Assembly (NCBI GenBank): GCA_963585895.1
Contig: OY757911.1
Location: 90,841,647-90,905,646, forward strand
Reading direction: 5' to 3'
Length of the DNA: 64,000 bases
DNA from: Sepioteuthis lessoniana
Taxonomy: Eukaryota; Mollusca; Cephalopoda; Myopsida; Loliginidae
Positions 33,786-44,757 of the stretch are shown here, piece by piece; within the stretch, counting starts at the first letter, position 1; each line of letters opens with the position of its first letter. The notes under the pieces are model-generated. The model did no database searches. It saw only the letters and a list, made by a program, of their open reading frames with translations, and was not told the origin of the DNA. Both the position numbers and the translations under genes were made by a program.

Positions 33786-34254
33786 AGTGAAGGTTTTCAA
33801 AAAAAGACCGATTAACATGGTTGATTTTTTGTTTGAAAAGTGGGGGTTATTTGTGTGTATGTGTGCCTAGGTTTATGTGCTATTGAATGTTAGTATATTT
33901 GTGCATATGCTGTTGCTTGGGCGTACATATATACGTATGTTTGTGTATATACTGGCACACTCATACCGTGATAAACATTAAGTCCCCAACCTTGTTTTTG
34001 CAAATACTACGATGATATTGGGTGCGAAGCTCTTCTTTATCTTAGACCCGACGAATACAACCGAGAAGAAAAGGAGCTTACTGTTTGAGTTACTACTTGT
34101 CTACCATACAACACTGTCCAAGTCGGTAACTCAGAGAGGAAGCAAGACCTTAAAGGCGTAGATCTTTTGTCTTAGAAAATTAAAGGATATTACAGTGTTC
34201 TAAATCTCTATTTCTCGCCTTGTTGGTAGGACTTAGAATATATTGACAATATCC
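33786..34254. other. Unassigned interval
   Basis: Nothing recognised. Confidence 0.4.
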
Positions 34255-34610
34255 AATGCAGAATGATGAGACCCCCGCACCCAAAGAGGTGTCCTGGGTA
34301 TGACACTAAACTATATCTGACGGTGAGGCTCTTGTTCTGGAGCTGTGGAGATTTTGGACTAACTCTATTGCCATTACTTCCAGGTTCACTCAGACTCGAA
34401 ATGGTAATACTTGTTAGGGACCCATGAGTGAGTTAAATAGACCCGTTGGAAAATTATTTGTTTAACGAATGACTGTGCAAAAAATTTTGAGAAACAAGTA
34501 CATAAAAATGTAAATATACATATGTACAATGAACTAGATTCCCTAACCTCAAGGCATAAAATATTCCAAGACGGGTCGACATGCCGTTAAAATTAATCAA
34601 TCCATATTCA
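34255..34610 (+). mobile_element. SINE family A2, near full length
   Basis: Head (GGTGTCCTGGGTATGACACT, CTTGTTCTGGAG), short monomers, pre-tail GAGAAACAAGTACAT, and tail AAGGCATAAAATATTCCAAG followed by ATGCCGTTAAAATTAATC. Confidence 0.8.
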
Positions 34611-34799
34611 ACCTTTTACCGTATTAAATCTAAATTTTGTTAATATCGAAAACTTGCCACGGATTTTTTCTTTGCTTCAAGGAAATGTTTTTACACCGCC
34701 TTTCTTTCTGTATTTCATCAACAATTTTTCTTAATTTTTATATGCACGTATATACGTATATACGTATTTTATATGAACATATATACGTATTTACATATT

Positions 34800-35075
34800 T
34801 ACCCAACCCCTCCTCACAAACAGGATATAACACAAGGTCATTTTTTAAACTGAGTAGACTTAGTTTGAATTCATTTTTTTCTCCCGAACCGGTTGCCTCA
34901 CCACAAAAGTACCTTGTCTGCCATTCTATTTACTCATGGCTGGGGAGAGAACAGATAAGTTCATGCCTTTTCCTCGGGTATTTGCCCGAAGAGAAACGCA
35001 AACAGCCTAGTCCAGGATTGAACCCTAGTCGACAGATCCATTTCCAACCCAAGTTGTATATCATTACAATATCAT
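34800..35075 (-). mobile_element. SINE family B, diverged full length
   Basis: Minus-strand B body; the tail complement CCCAACCCCTCC is at 34802, and the worn B box is the complement of GGATTGAACCC (35018-35028). Confidence 0.85.
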
Positions 35076-35427
35076 TTTCTCGGATTCAAAATCCTTTTGC
35101 ATACAATATTTTTATTGTTAGCATCTTTCCTCTATATTTTCCTTGGGTGCCACTTTTCAGTACTTTAACTGCAACATCCGATAGTTTTCTAACTCTATAG
35201 AAAGCAGCATATAATTTTCCATGAATAAACAAAGGTTGGAGTGGGGAGGTAGATCCTAACCTTAGTGAACTTTTGTCCTTGTGTATCACTGTCATAACAT
35301 GTGATAGCTGCAAAGGAAACTGGCATATTTCTACATTAAACGGCAAATTTAAGTCTTGAATGCCAGTTTCACTTTTGATGTAAAAAAAATCCCTTTCCTG
35401 CAAAAATCCTCGCGTATATTGCTAATT
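35076..35427. other. Unassigned interval
   Basis: A 105-codon minus-strand frame spans 35086-35403 without a recognisable domain. Not called. Confidence 0.35.
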
Positions 35428-35665
35428 TCAACGGTTATCGTCATAGGAAATGGAATTGGCGACCCGAAATTCAAATCCTGGACTTGGTTGTTTGTTGTTC
35501 CGTTCGCGCTAAAGCCCTTTGGTAAAGGCTTGAATTCATCTGCTATCTCAAGTCCCAGATATGGATAAACAGTAGAGCAGACTGACTTCTTTAACTTTTA
35601 CTAGGTAACCAGTCTTGGAAAAGGAAAAAAATCTGAATTCAGACCAGCTTTTTTCACATCCTTCT
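35428..35665 (+). mobile_element. SINE family B
   Basis: ACGGTTATCGTCATAGGAAA, B box AAATTCAAATCC, and the B body to TCTGAATTCAGACCAGC. The 3' tail is shortened. Confidence 0.88.
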
Positions 35666-35735
35666 CGGTAAATATCATACATAGATTGAATCGAAAAATT
35701 TCAAGTTATAATATTAGGACGTTGAAATGGTTTGG

Positions 35736-36245
35736 TTTCTTTGTGTAATGGCATATCAACCTTCCTGGGCCATTTAATACCAAAATCATCCTTGTAGAAG
35801 AACAGTAAGTAAAGTAAAAGTAAAGTTGGCGACCTTAGTCAAGGGTGACCCGAAGGATCCCTTTTCAATAGCTACCACACCGAGGTATAGGGGAGGGCGC
35901 TACTCCATTCTCTGGATTGCCTCACTTTACCCTTGACCCGTACCTTATAATGCTGAGTATTAAGCAAGGTGGCCACAAGTACCACTTTGTGAGTCTTTGG
36001 TATGACTCAACCTGGGATTGAACCCTGGTCTCAAGGACCAGTGGCGAACACTCGACTCATTAGGCCAATGACCCGGTAGTAGTGGTACTATTTAACCCAT
36101 AGCAGAGGTTGTAAAGGGTGTTCATATCTTTCCTAAGGGTATCAGTCCAAAAGTGAACGCAATAGCACGACTGGAGTTTGAACTCGCTTACTAATATGAT
36201 GCAATCCTGCACGTTAGCCAATACGTCACGGCTACCACCCAATGC
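35736..36245 (-). mobile_element. tRNA-derived SINE, family D, interrupted by a C SINE
   Basis: Tail side 35750-35800 (ATGGCATATCAACCTTCC), head side 36078-36245 with the B box as the complement of GAGTTTGAACTCGC and the A-box complement GTCACGGCTACCACCC-like. The C element at 35815-36076 lies between. Confidence 0.85.
35815..36076 (-). mobile_element. SINE family C nested in D
   Basis: Complete C body on the minus strand; complements of GGTTCAATCCC (36015-36025) and of the CCTAATGAGT A-box region. Confidence 0.92.
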
Positions 36246-36284
36246 ACATTGTACTAGAAATCACTGAGGTTGTCTACTGTATGA

Positions 36285-36561
36285 GTCAAATAGATCCGTT
36301 TGAAAATTTAATATTGGATAGAAATAGTCAAAAACCATAAAATTGTTTGCAAATTATTTCTATTAAATAGAAATATATGATACCATATAACTGAGAGCAG
36401 AGAAATAATTAAAAACAGATTAATAAGTATGACTTTAAAAAAGGAATGATTGCAATGGAATGTTGAAAATATAAATGGTGATGAATGTTTTGTGTAACTG
36501 TTTATTAATAATTGATTATTACATTATTCATTATTAATAAATAGAAATAGTTACTTAAAAC
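36285..36561 (+). mobile_element. A2-type monomer block
   Basis: Monomers 36300-36420 and 36540-36561 (AATAGTTACTTAAAACCATA), interrupted by AT-rich sequence. Confidence 0.6.
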
Positions 36562-36805
36562 CATATTGGAGGTGTCCTCGCGGTGTAATGGTTGCAGCGA
36601 CGGACTGTAGAATGGTAGTAAGCGAGTTCAAACTCCAGTCGCGCTATTACGTTCACTTTCAGACAAATACCGTTGGGAAAGGTATGAGCCCCTTATCCTA
36701 CAAGCTGTGGGTTAAATAGTTCCACTACTATTCTTCTAGAAGAATGGCTTTGGCATTAAATGACCCACGAAGGTTGATATGCCATTAAGCAAAGAAACCA
36801 AATCA
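36562..36805 (+). mobile_element. SINE family D, full length
   Basis: GGTGTCCTCGCGGTGTAATG (A box), GAGTTCAAACTCC (B box), body CCGTTGGGAAAGGTATGAGC, and the shared tail: TGGCAT at 36751, inner stem GACC/GGTT (36762-36775, with a G-T pair), ATGCCA at 36779, then TTAAGCAAAGAAACC. Confidence 0.93.
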
Positions 36806-36824
36806 TATAATTGTTTGGTTTTAT

Positions 36825-37300
36825 AGCACATCAACCTCTGTCGATTATTTAATGCCAAATCCTCTTTATACATATATGTTATATATATATATGTGTGTGA
36901 TTTGTAAACAGATTTTGTTGATAACATTCTTTTGCATACAGATAAATGGTTCCAAATCTTGTTATGTGTCACTAACAATTCAATTAAGCATCAGTCATTT
37001 GTTTACACACAGTTAAATGATCAAACAGTTCTATTTCTAATAATTCAATTTAACATAAATGTTTGCACACATTTTAAATGTCAAACAGTTCTATTCGACC
37101 CATAGATAAGACCCTATCAGGTGCTACTACTCCGGGCCAGAGTGGATCTAAGAGAAAGGGCAATGAAGAGGTATTCGCTTTCCCTAAGTTTCCAGCATTG
37201 TTTAATATTATATACAGGACACTCGTTTGGGGGTGTCTTACCCCTCTGCAGAGATGCAGTCGGTGTATTCTACTGCCCCAGTCGAGTAGGCCGCATATAA
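36825..37300 (-). mobile_element. SINE family A, full length
   Basis: Tail 36828-36862, a TA run at 36881-36892, monomers 36900-37078, head 37079-37290 ending in complements of GAATACACCGACTGCATC. Confidence 0.88.
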
Positions 37301-37304
37301 TTGT

Positions 37305-37440
37305 GAATACGTTATCGGTATTAGATAGATATACCTGAAAGTATACAACTTCATGCAAATTATTTGTATTAGATAGGAATACTTGATATATAGCAGAGTA
37401 CAAACATAAAATTATTCACCGATGTACAATTCACAGAATA
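37305..37440 (+). mobile_element. A2-type monomer block and pre-tail
   Basis: TTTGTATTAGATAGGAATAC and related units, then a short pre-tail-like stretch. Confidence 0.6.
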
Positions 37441-37500
37441 CAATGGAACATCGAAAGTATGGTTATAACTACAATCGAGCATTTATAAATGAATCAAGTA

Positions 37501-37726
37501 AGTTGGCCGACCCGAAGGCTCCTTTTTTAATAGCTACAAGACCGAGGTGTAGGGGATTTTCCTGGATTGCTCCACTTACCATTGATTCGTACCTTATAAT
37601 ACTGAGTGTTAAGCAAGGAGGCATCAAGAACCATTTTTGAGTCTTTGGTACGACTCCATCTGGGATTGAAACCTGGTTTCCTGGGCCAGTGGCGAGCACT
37701 CAAACCATTATGCCAAAGGGCCGGTT
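37501..37726 (-). mobile_element. SINE family C, first of twin insertions
   Basis: C body on the minus strand with a short internal deletion near 37555. Flanked by AAATGAATCAA at 37487-37497 and 37728-37738. Confidence 0.93.
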
Positions 37727-37740
37727 AAAATGAATCAATA

Positions 37741-37999
37741 AGTAGAGTTGGTGAACTTAGTCGAGGGTGACCCGAAGGATCCTTTTTCAATAGCTACTAC
37801 ACCAAGGTATAGGAGAGGGCGCTACTCCTTTCCCTGGTTTGCTCCACTTTACCCTTGAAACGTACTTTATCATGTTGAGTGTTAAGCAAGGAGGTATCAA
37901 GTACCACTTTTTGAGTCTTTGGTATGATTCGACCTGAGATTGAACCTCAGTCTCCCGGGCCATTGGCGAACATTCTACCACTAAGCCAATGGGATGGTC
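37741..37999 (-). mobile_element. SINE family C, second of twin insertions
   Basis: Full C body flanked by a perfect 14-bp duplication AAAATGAATCAATA (37727-37740 and 38000-38013), sharing its left duplication with the preceding copy. Confidence 0.95.
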
Positions 38000-38013
38000 A
38001 AAATGAATCAATA

Positions 38014-38130
38014 GTTGGCGTTAGATAACTTATAAGGAGTTGATATGCCGTTAAATAAATAAACCAAACTAAACCAAGTCAAATCAAATCAAACCAAACT
38101 AGTTTGGTTTGGTTTGTTTTGATTTGCTTT
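38014..38130. repeat. A-type tail ending in a 20-bp palindrome
   Basis: GGAGTTGATATGCCGTTAAA at 38034-38053 is an A/A2-like tail followed by AAACC-type repeats. These run into the perfect palindrome AAACCAAACTAGTTTGGTTT (38092-38111) and reverse-polarity GGTTT repeats, as if two tails met end to end. Confidence 0.7.
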
Positions 38131-38330
38131 ATGTCTTACGAATTACAAACGTTTTCTTTCAACCTTTATGTAGATATCAAGTAAATATTGCTGAAAGGCT
38201 TTTTGCTGCTATGCGAATTATACTATATCCAACAAAATGTCGTAGGAAAACTATAAAACTCTCACATAGTAACCTTTTACAAACACGTGTTTAGTGAGCT
38301 TTATTATGTTTCCCTTTATTGAATGCTTTC
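38131..38330. other. Unassigned interval
   Basis: Nothing recognised. Confidence 0.4.
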
Positions 38331-38334
38331 AAAT

Positions 38335-38788
38335 TCACAATGATGAATTGCCCAGTTGACTGGGGCTGAAGAATACATCGACTGCTTCTCTGCAAAAGGG
38401 TGACGCCCTCCTCAACGAGTGTCCTGGATATGAAACTAGACAATCTGATGGTGAGGTTCCAGTAATGCTGGAGCATTGGGGAATCCTGAGTATCCCTTCA
38501 TTGTCATCGTTCTCAGGTCTACTCTGGCCCGGAGTGGTGGCACCTGATAGGGTCCTATCTATGGGTTAAATAGAACTAAACTGTGGTTTCTTGAGCTGAC
38601 TATTTTTGGCATTTAAACTGCGTATTTATGCTAAACTGAATGGTTTAAAATTGAACTGTTCTGACATTTAAAATGTGCATTTATGCTAAACTGAATTGCT
38701 GGAAATAGAACTGTTTTGACATCTAAACTGTGTATTTATGTTAAACTGAATTATCTGGAACAAAACTGTTTTAACATTGACTCTGTGT
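38335..38788 (+). mobile_element. SINE family A, first half of a dimer
   Basis: Head with GCCCAGTTGACTGGGGC (near-palindrome) and GATAGGGTCCTATC, then four monomers. No tail before the next head. Confidence 0.88.
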
Positions 38789-38789
38789 A

Positions 38790-39445
38790 TTGGCCAGTCA
38801 ACTGGGGTTGTGGAATACACCGACTGCACCTCTGCAGAGGGGTAAGACCCTCCAACGAGTGTCTTGGATATGGCACTAAACAATCTGATGGTGAGGCTCC
38901 AGAAATGCTGGGGCTTTGCTGAGTACCCTTTATTGCTATTGCTCCCAGGTCCACTCAGGCCCGGAATGGTAGCACCAGGTTAGGCCTTATCTAGAACTAA
39001 ACAGCATACTTATGCTAAACTGAATTGTTTGAATTAGAACTGCTTGACTAAACTGAATAGCTTAAAATAGAAATGTTTTTGACAATTAAACTGTGTACTC
39101 ACATTTAAACTGCGTACTTATGCTAAACTGAATTGTTTGAAATGGAACTGTTTTTGACATTGAAACTGTACTTACGCTAAACTAAATTGTTTAATATAGA
39201 ACTGTTTTGACATTTAACTGTGTGTGAACAAAATCTATACTTATACTTAACTGAATCGGCTGAATTAGGACTGTTTAAATAAACCGAATAGCTTGAAATG
39301 GAAAAGTTTTTGACAATTGAACTGTGTACTCCTGCTAAACAGAATTGTTTGAAATAGAACTGATTATCTTTTTAAAAATGGATTTGGCGTTAAAGAACCT
39401 ACAAAGGTTGATATACCATAAAAACCCAACCAACCAACCAATCAC
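38790..39445 (+). mobile_element. SINE family A, second half of a dimer
   Basis: Head 38790-38990 (perfect CCTCTGCAGAGG at 38829-38840), monomers to about 39375, tail with AACCT-ACAA-AGGTT at 39397-39410, and an AACCAACCAACC run at the end. Confidence 0.9.
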
Positions 39446-40399
39446 AATGACGAAAGAGAAGTAGATAGCACATTGGATCCAGATGACATGACAAATAAGA
39501 TATTCTTGCTGGAGACGCATTTCTGGAGTAAATTACAATATCTCTTTTCTTGAAGGGGTATGTTTTCACCAAGGCGGAAGTAATTTCGTTACTTGTTTGA
39601 AAAAATCTTGATGCCTTATATCTGGACCTCGTGAAATTATTTTCACTTTCCGAGTAGCATCATTTTCTCATATGTATTTACAACATTCATGGGTGTGACA
39701 CAAGGTCAGTTTTTAAGTGGGTAAAGTAACAACAACGAAGTAGTAGTGGTAACGACACGCAATTACTATATACAGTCTCAAGCTTAAAAACAAAAAACAA
39801 ATAAACAAAAAACAAAAACAAGTTCTGCTTCTAAAGACTGGGCATTTTTATATTATTGGAGGAGGTAATTTCTTTAGTTCAATGCTTGATAACAGATGCT
39901 CCTATTATTTAATGGGATGGTCTATTTTTACTTCACAAAGTTGGGTACAGCTGGTTTGAATTTAGAGTTTGCCTTTTCCGAAATAACAGAAAAACAAAAA
40001 TCGTAAACTAGTCGCTAGATATCGAAAACCGGAACAAAATATTCCAAGCTTTCTGCGGCTGTTGTGCTCATTAGTTTTTCCAAGTTCGTATATGGTGAAA
40101 TCTGGGATAAACCAGATATTTTATTTACTAAGCAAACAAAAGTGCTTTGAACATAGAATATAGGTATTTTGAGGCTCACAAACCTACAACCTAATATTTG
40201 TGATCTCCTCTGTGCCCACCAAACCTATTCATCCTATTAAAAATAATTTAAGAATTACAGGTGCATTTGTTTTTTTTTTTAGTTCACTGATTCTTTTCTC
40301 AAGTAAATTGAATTAAACGCTCGTAAATTAGTTATGCTTTGTAATTTAATATTCAGTTGATTTGTTTGTTTGTTTGTTTGTTTGGTTGGTTGTTTAGTT
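39446..40399. other. Mostly unassigned; small B fragments
   Basis: GTGTGACACAAGGTCAGTTTTTAAG-like sequence at 39692-39716 and GCTGGTTTGAATTTAGAGTT at 39950-39969 are B-tail pieces about 230 bp apart, so an insertion may separate them. The rest is unrecognised. Confidence 0.45.
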
Positions 40400-40790
40400 T
40401 TACGGCGTATCAACCCTTTTTGGGTCATTTAACCCTGAATTAAATTTCAAACAATTCAGTTTAGTATAAGTATAGTTTTTGTTTGCAAACAGTTGAATGT
40501 CAAAACAGTTCTAGTTCAAAGAATTCAGTTTAGGATAAGTTCACAGTTTAGTTCTATTTGACCCATAGATAGGACCCTATCAGGTGTTTCCTCTCCAGGC
40601 CAGATTGGACCAGGGAGCGATGGTAATGAAGGGCTACTCCGAAATTCCCCAAGGCTTCAGCATTATTGGAACCTCACCATAAGATTGTTTAGTTTCATAT
40701 CCAGGATATTCGTTGTGGGGAGTCTTATCCCTTCTTCAGAAAAGCAGTCGGTGTATTCTACAGCCCCAGTCAACTGGGCAAGATTTATTC
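40400..40790 (-). mobile_element. SINE family A
   Basis: Tail at 40403-40435 with inner stem ACCC/GGGT, two monomers, and a full head 40556-40790 ending in a CAGTCAACTGGGC-like near-palindrome. Confidence 0.85.
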
Positions 40791-40849
40791 GGGGGTGAAT
40801 AGGAATTAAATCAAGTGCTCTATAGTTACTCTTTTTCTATTTACGGTCA

Positions 40850-40965
40850 CCTTGTCGATGTGTAATGGTTAACAAGCTAGTTTTGCAGACCATTTTTTGT
40901 GAGTTTGATTCTCACTCGGTGTGCCATAGTTCTGACCTTATGAAAGACTTCTCTTCTTTGCCGCC
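40850..40965 (+). mobile_element. SINE family E
   Basis: GTGTAATGGTTAACAAGCTA (A box) and GAGTTTGATTCTCACTC (B box). The tail hairpin is not preserved. Confidence 0.75.
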
Positions 40966-41019
40966 ATTGCTGTTCTCGTTCAATTATCTCTAACTCCTAC
41001 TGTAAATGTACATGTACGT

Positions 41020-42100
41020 ATATACCTAACCCCTCCAATTAGGGCAAGCTATTTCACTAGATCAATTTTTAAACGGAGTACAGATGGTTTGAATTTATAG
41101 CTTTCCTTCTTCTTGACTGGTTGTCTAACCAAGGCTAAAGAATCCTTGTGTGCCCTACTATAGTTCTATACCGTGATGAAGGAATGAATATACATGGTGG
41201 ATGAATGACCACAACACTTCTTTATAAAAATGTTGTATAGTTGCTCGTACTACGTCACTTCCGGTATCACGGAAGTATAAAAGACGTCGTGTCTCGAGAA
41301 TCTAGGAGAAACGAGACAGAAGCAGAAGCAGAGACAGAAGAGCTCTGAAGGACGTTGGTCATTAGAAGATGAACTTCGGTCGTAACACCCACAGCGAGAG
41401 ACTTATAATACTAGTCTAACTGTATCACTTGTGTTAAATAATTGATTCTGTTTCACTGAGTATTGGTTCCTTACAAGAAAAAATATAACTGTCAATTCTT
41501 CTTGGAGTCAAAGTTTCTATATCGAATGAAACGAAGACTGTCTGCCATATTGACCCATAACTTCTTTTGACCATACCACGCTGTGTTATCTCCAAGGCCC
41601 CATTTAGCACTTCTGCTTCTCGGCCGAGGTGTGGGTACTCAACCGGGGGCCTGCTGTGGCCGCCCTGTATTATCTTCAAGGCCTTACGTCTTCTCTTCCG
41701 ACAATACGTACTCAGTCGGTTAGTCCCCTGCAGCCACGATTCTCTGCCGACTCGACTCTGTTGCAAGCTGGCACTGACTCGAGACATACACTAACTTCAA
41801 CTAATTGAGACCCTCACGTGGGCATCTGCATATATAATTTCGTAACACACACATTTCCGATCAACCATGTGCCTGCTTCCGCTTTTTTTCTCTGGTACGT
41901 TCATTTCAGAGAATCTCTAATTGACGGCTCGGTCAAGGGTCAATATGCAACACTATTTACCGATATCTTGGTAGAGAACAGATGGATTCATACATTTTGT
42001 AAGAGTATAAGTGAAACGCAATCAGCCTCGTCCAAGATTTGAACCCAGGTCACCGATTCCATTTCCCACAACTATAACCGTTACGCTGAGCGCGCATCTT
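41020..42100 (-). mobile_element. SINE family B split by a 790-bp insertion
   Basis: 3' half 41024-41161 and 5' half 41952-42090 (B box complement GGATTTGAACC-like at 42037) join seamlessly if 41162-41951 is removed. Confidence 0.85.
41162..41951. mobile_element. Unclassified inserted element with a 5-bp target duplication
   Basis: The insertion interrupts a B SINE and is flanked by ACTAT (41157-41161 and 41952-41956), the duplication length usual for LTR retrotransposons. It contains a TATAAAAG promoter-like word (41277-41284) downstream of GTCACTTCCGG, followed by a purine-rich leader-like stretch. That could be the U3-R junction of a solo LTR, but the ends are not TG...CA and no long terminal inverted repeats are obvious. 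A 117-codon minus-strand frame (41434-41787) is open and basic, without a recognised domain. Confidence 0.6.
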
Positions 42101-42344
42101 CTTATTGTCTTTGGATGATAATTTTTTGTCAATATTCGGCTCTTGAAACCAACAGTATCACCAATAAATAAGCACACCCTTCCAACTTTTTTTAAAGTTA
42201 ACTTTTTTCTAAACAAAAATATCAGAATTTTCTTATTTCTATTGGAACATTATACGATCAAAACAGATATTATTAGATTATTATTCATTACAAAATTCTG
42301 CGGCAGAGAAACTTTGTAAAATAAATAAATAAATAAAAACAGGA
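42101..42344. other. Unassigned interval
   Basis: Nothing recognised. Confidence 0.4.
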
Positions 42345-42785
42345 TTTCTTTCAAGCAGCGGTGATGCCAATACTATTGTATGGACGCACCACACAGACAC
42401 TGGCAAAACGCATAGAGGAAAAGCCCGACGAGAATTGCACAAGAATGCTATGAGCTATATTGAACAAATCTTGGAAGCAACACCCCACGAAACAATAGCT
42501 TTACGAATACTATCCTTCCATCTCTAAAACCATCCAAGTAAGACGGACAAGACACACAGGACACTGCCGGAGAAGCAAGAACGAACTCAAAAGTGACGTT
42601 TTCCTTTGAACCCCTTCACATGGTCGTGCCATTTTCGGCCGATCAGTAAGAACTTACCTACAACATCTCTGCGCAGACACAGGACATAGTTTGGAAGATC
42701 TGTCGGGAGCAATGAATGATAGGGACGGATGGAAAGAGAGTGTCTGGAAAATCCGCGCTAGCATCGCTAATTGATGGTTATGACG
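42345..42785 (+). pseudogene. RTE-like LINE 3' fragment, diverged subfamily
   Basis: Covers the C-terminal region from FFQAAVMPILLYGRT to LEDLSGAMNDRDGWKE and ends in a worn TGATGG tail. Frame breaks and stops are present. Confidence 0.9.
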
Positions 42786-43164
42786 AAATAAATAAAAATA
42801 AAATTACAACACACCTGTAATAAAAAAATAACATTCGGTGAAAATATATGAGATGTATATTTAGTTTTAGACTGTTCAATATTCATATTTTCAGAAATAC
42901 ACGGTGATTAAATAAGAAAATTTTAATTTGACCAAGTTTGGAACCTCCCATTTCAAAACACTTAGTAATCAAACCGCTATTGAACGCGCCGACATAGTTA
43001 CTAGAATGTCACATGACGTTTCAAATAATTTTTCGATCCATCAGGTTAACGCCTGCCTTTTTGCTCGGCGTCGCTCTAGCGGAGCCGGTCTTTGGCATCA
43101 TTGTAGCAGATCAATTCTTTGACTCATTAATTGTATAAATACAAGAAGCAACGGTTAAATCGCC
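42786..43164. other. Unassigned interval
   Basis: Nothing recognised. Confidence 0.4.
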
Positions 43165-43445
43165 AGTCTTGGGCTGCCGCCTGGCATTCATATCTAACAG
43201 TTGTTTGCTGTTTATGACACCTTGGCCTCAGGGGGCTGTCCCCGAGGTCTTTGCCTGCTTCGACGAGACAGAGTTTATTGCTTGGAGCCTGAGGTGCCCC
43301 ATTAGGGGAATGCCGACGAGGTCAAGTATTTTTGGCGCAGCTGTTTATGAGCCCTTCAGCATGTGTGCGGTTCCCGCACTAAAAAAGACCTTGTTCCTCA
43401 CTTCATCTTGGCGAGGAAATGAACAAATAGCGTCGGGATTCGCCA
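43165..43445 (+). repeat. Unclassified dispersed repeat, copy 1
   Basis: About 280 bp that align with 44235-44490 in the same orientation: GGCATTC, TGTTTG, GAGACAGAGTTTATTGCTTG against GGGACTAAGTTTATTTCTTG, then CCTGAG and CCCCAT.AGGGGA. It is GC-richer than its flanks. Confidence 0.8.
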
Positions 43446-43656
43446 TTCGACAGTCGAAAGCCAACAGTTTATGAGACTTTTCGACGCAAACACCAGGAAC
43501 ATTTTCTTCACAGCAGACGAGTAACCACATGATTTCCTGCAACTAAGATTGCCAGTACAAACAGCAGTCGTCAGAAGGTTAAAATTTGAAAACGACCGCA
43601 TCACCTTTAGCAACTGATAGCAACGGAAAGAGAATTAGAACTACAACAATGTGGGC

Positions 43657-43894
43657 GGTAGTGTTCGCCAATGGTGTGGGGGACCGGGGTTTAATCCCAG
43701 GTCGGTTCATATCAAAGACTTTAAAAATGGAACTAGATACCTCCTTGCTTAACACTCAGCATTATAAGGTGCGTATCAAGGGTAAAGTAGAGCAATCGAG
43801 GGGAAGGAGTAGCGCCCTTCCCTACACCTCTTTGTCGTAGCTCTTGAAAAAGGAGCCTTCGAGTCACCCTCGACTACAGTCGCCAACTTTACTT
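43657..43894 (+). mobile_element. SINE family C
   Basis: C body flanked by a perfect 11-bp target duplication ACAATGTGGGC (43646-43656 and 43895-43905). Confidence 0.96.
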
Positions 43895-43905
43895 ACAATG
43901 TGGGC

Positions 43906-44234
43906 TCTCTCTCTCTCGCTCGATACGGATAAACCTTCTCTTTGCCCCAAGGAACTCATCTACTTGCGTACTCATCAACCATGCAGCGCATTTCACTCAC
44001 ACAATAATGACTCACTCCATATTCTGTGCTCACTGTTGTAAATCACTGGGTTAGAAATAAATATTGTTTTTGTTACATACTCTATTGTCTTCTTCTCGTC
44101 AAATATTAGATGTTTGGTGGTGTTGACACAAGGCCGTCCTTACACAGCTCCCCACCAATATATGCCTTCATCACAACAAACAACTCGCTCTTGAAGTTTA
44201 TTTGCTAACCTTCGGCTTAGTTAATGATCATCAT
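43906..44234. other. Interval between the repeat pair
   Basis: No coding content recognised. AATAAATATTG at 44058 resembles a polyadenylation context. Confidence 0.35.
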
Positions 44235-44490
44235 TCCTGGCTACCGCTTGGCATTCGTGCCGGGCGGTTGTTTGTATGCTACGACATCTTGACATCAGCA
44301 CCCCCATATCTTTGCCCGTTTCGGTGGGACTAAGTTTATTTCTTGGTGCCTGAGACACCCCATCAGGGGATTGCTGACAGGGTCAAGGATTTTTTTTACC
44401 TGCAGCGCATGGGCCTCGATACATACGCGGCCCCCACCATAAAACTGCCTTGTGCCACACTCTGACCCGGTGGGATATCAGACAAATAGA
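44235..44490 (+). repeat. Unclassified dispersed repeat, copy 2
   Basis: Direct repeat of 43165-43445, roughly two-thirds identical by eye, about 1.06 kb downstream. Confidence 0.8.
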
Positions 44491-44689
44491 ATAACATAGG
44501 TGACACACACACACATGACCATAACGCTGCAAAAATGGCTCATCATAGCGATATTTTTTTAATTAAATACCCATAAATGCTCTTATTTGCAGAGTAAACT
44601 AATTCACAATCTAGTACACAACTGAATGATAATCGTTTGGGGTCTGCGTCGCGCTAAACATAATTTTTAAAAATCTTCGAAATTTCTCT

Positions 44690-44757
44690 AGCTGGCGGAG
44701 GGTGCCCCTTTCATATGGCCTTGTGCCACATCTAAGCAAAAAGCTTAGTAAATTTCC
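44690..44757 (+). mobile_element. SINE family E, 3' part
   Basis: GGGTGCCCCTTTCATATGGC, CTTGTGCCACATC, then a perfect hairpin CTAAGC-AAAAA-GCTTAG (44732-44748). Confidence 0.85.

Noticed and set aside
35086..35403. 105-codon minus-strand frame
   Set aside because: No recognisable domain, partly over SINE-adjacent DNA; length compatible with chance in AT-rich sequence.
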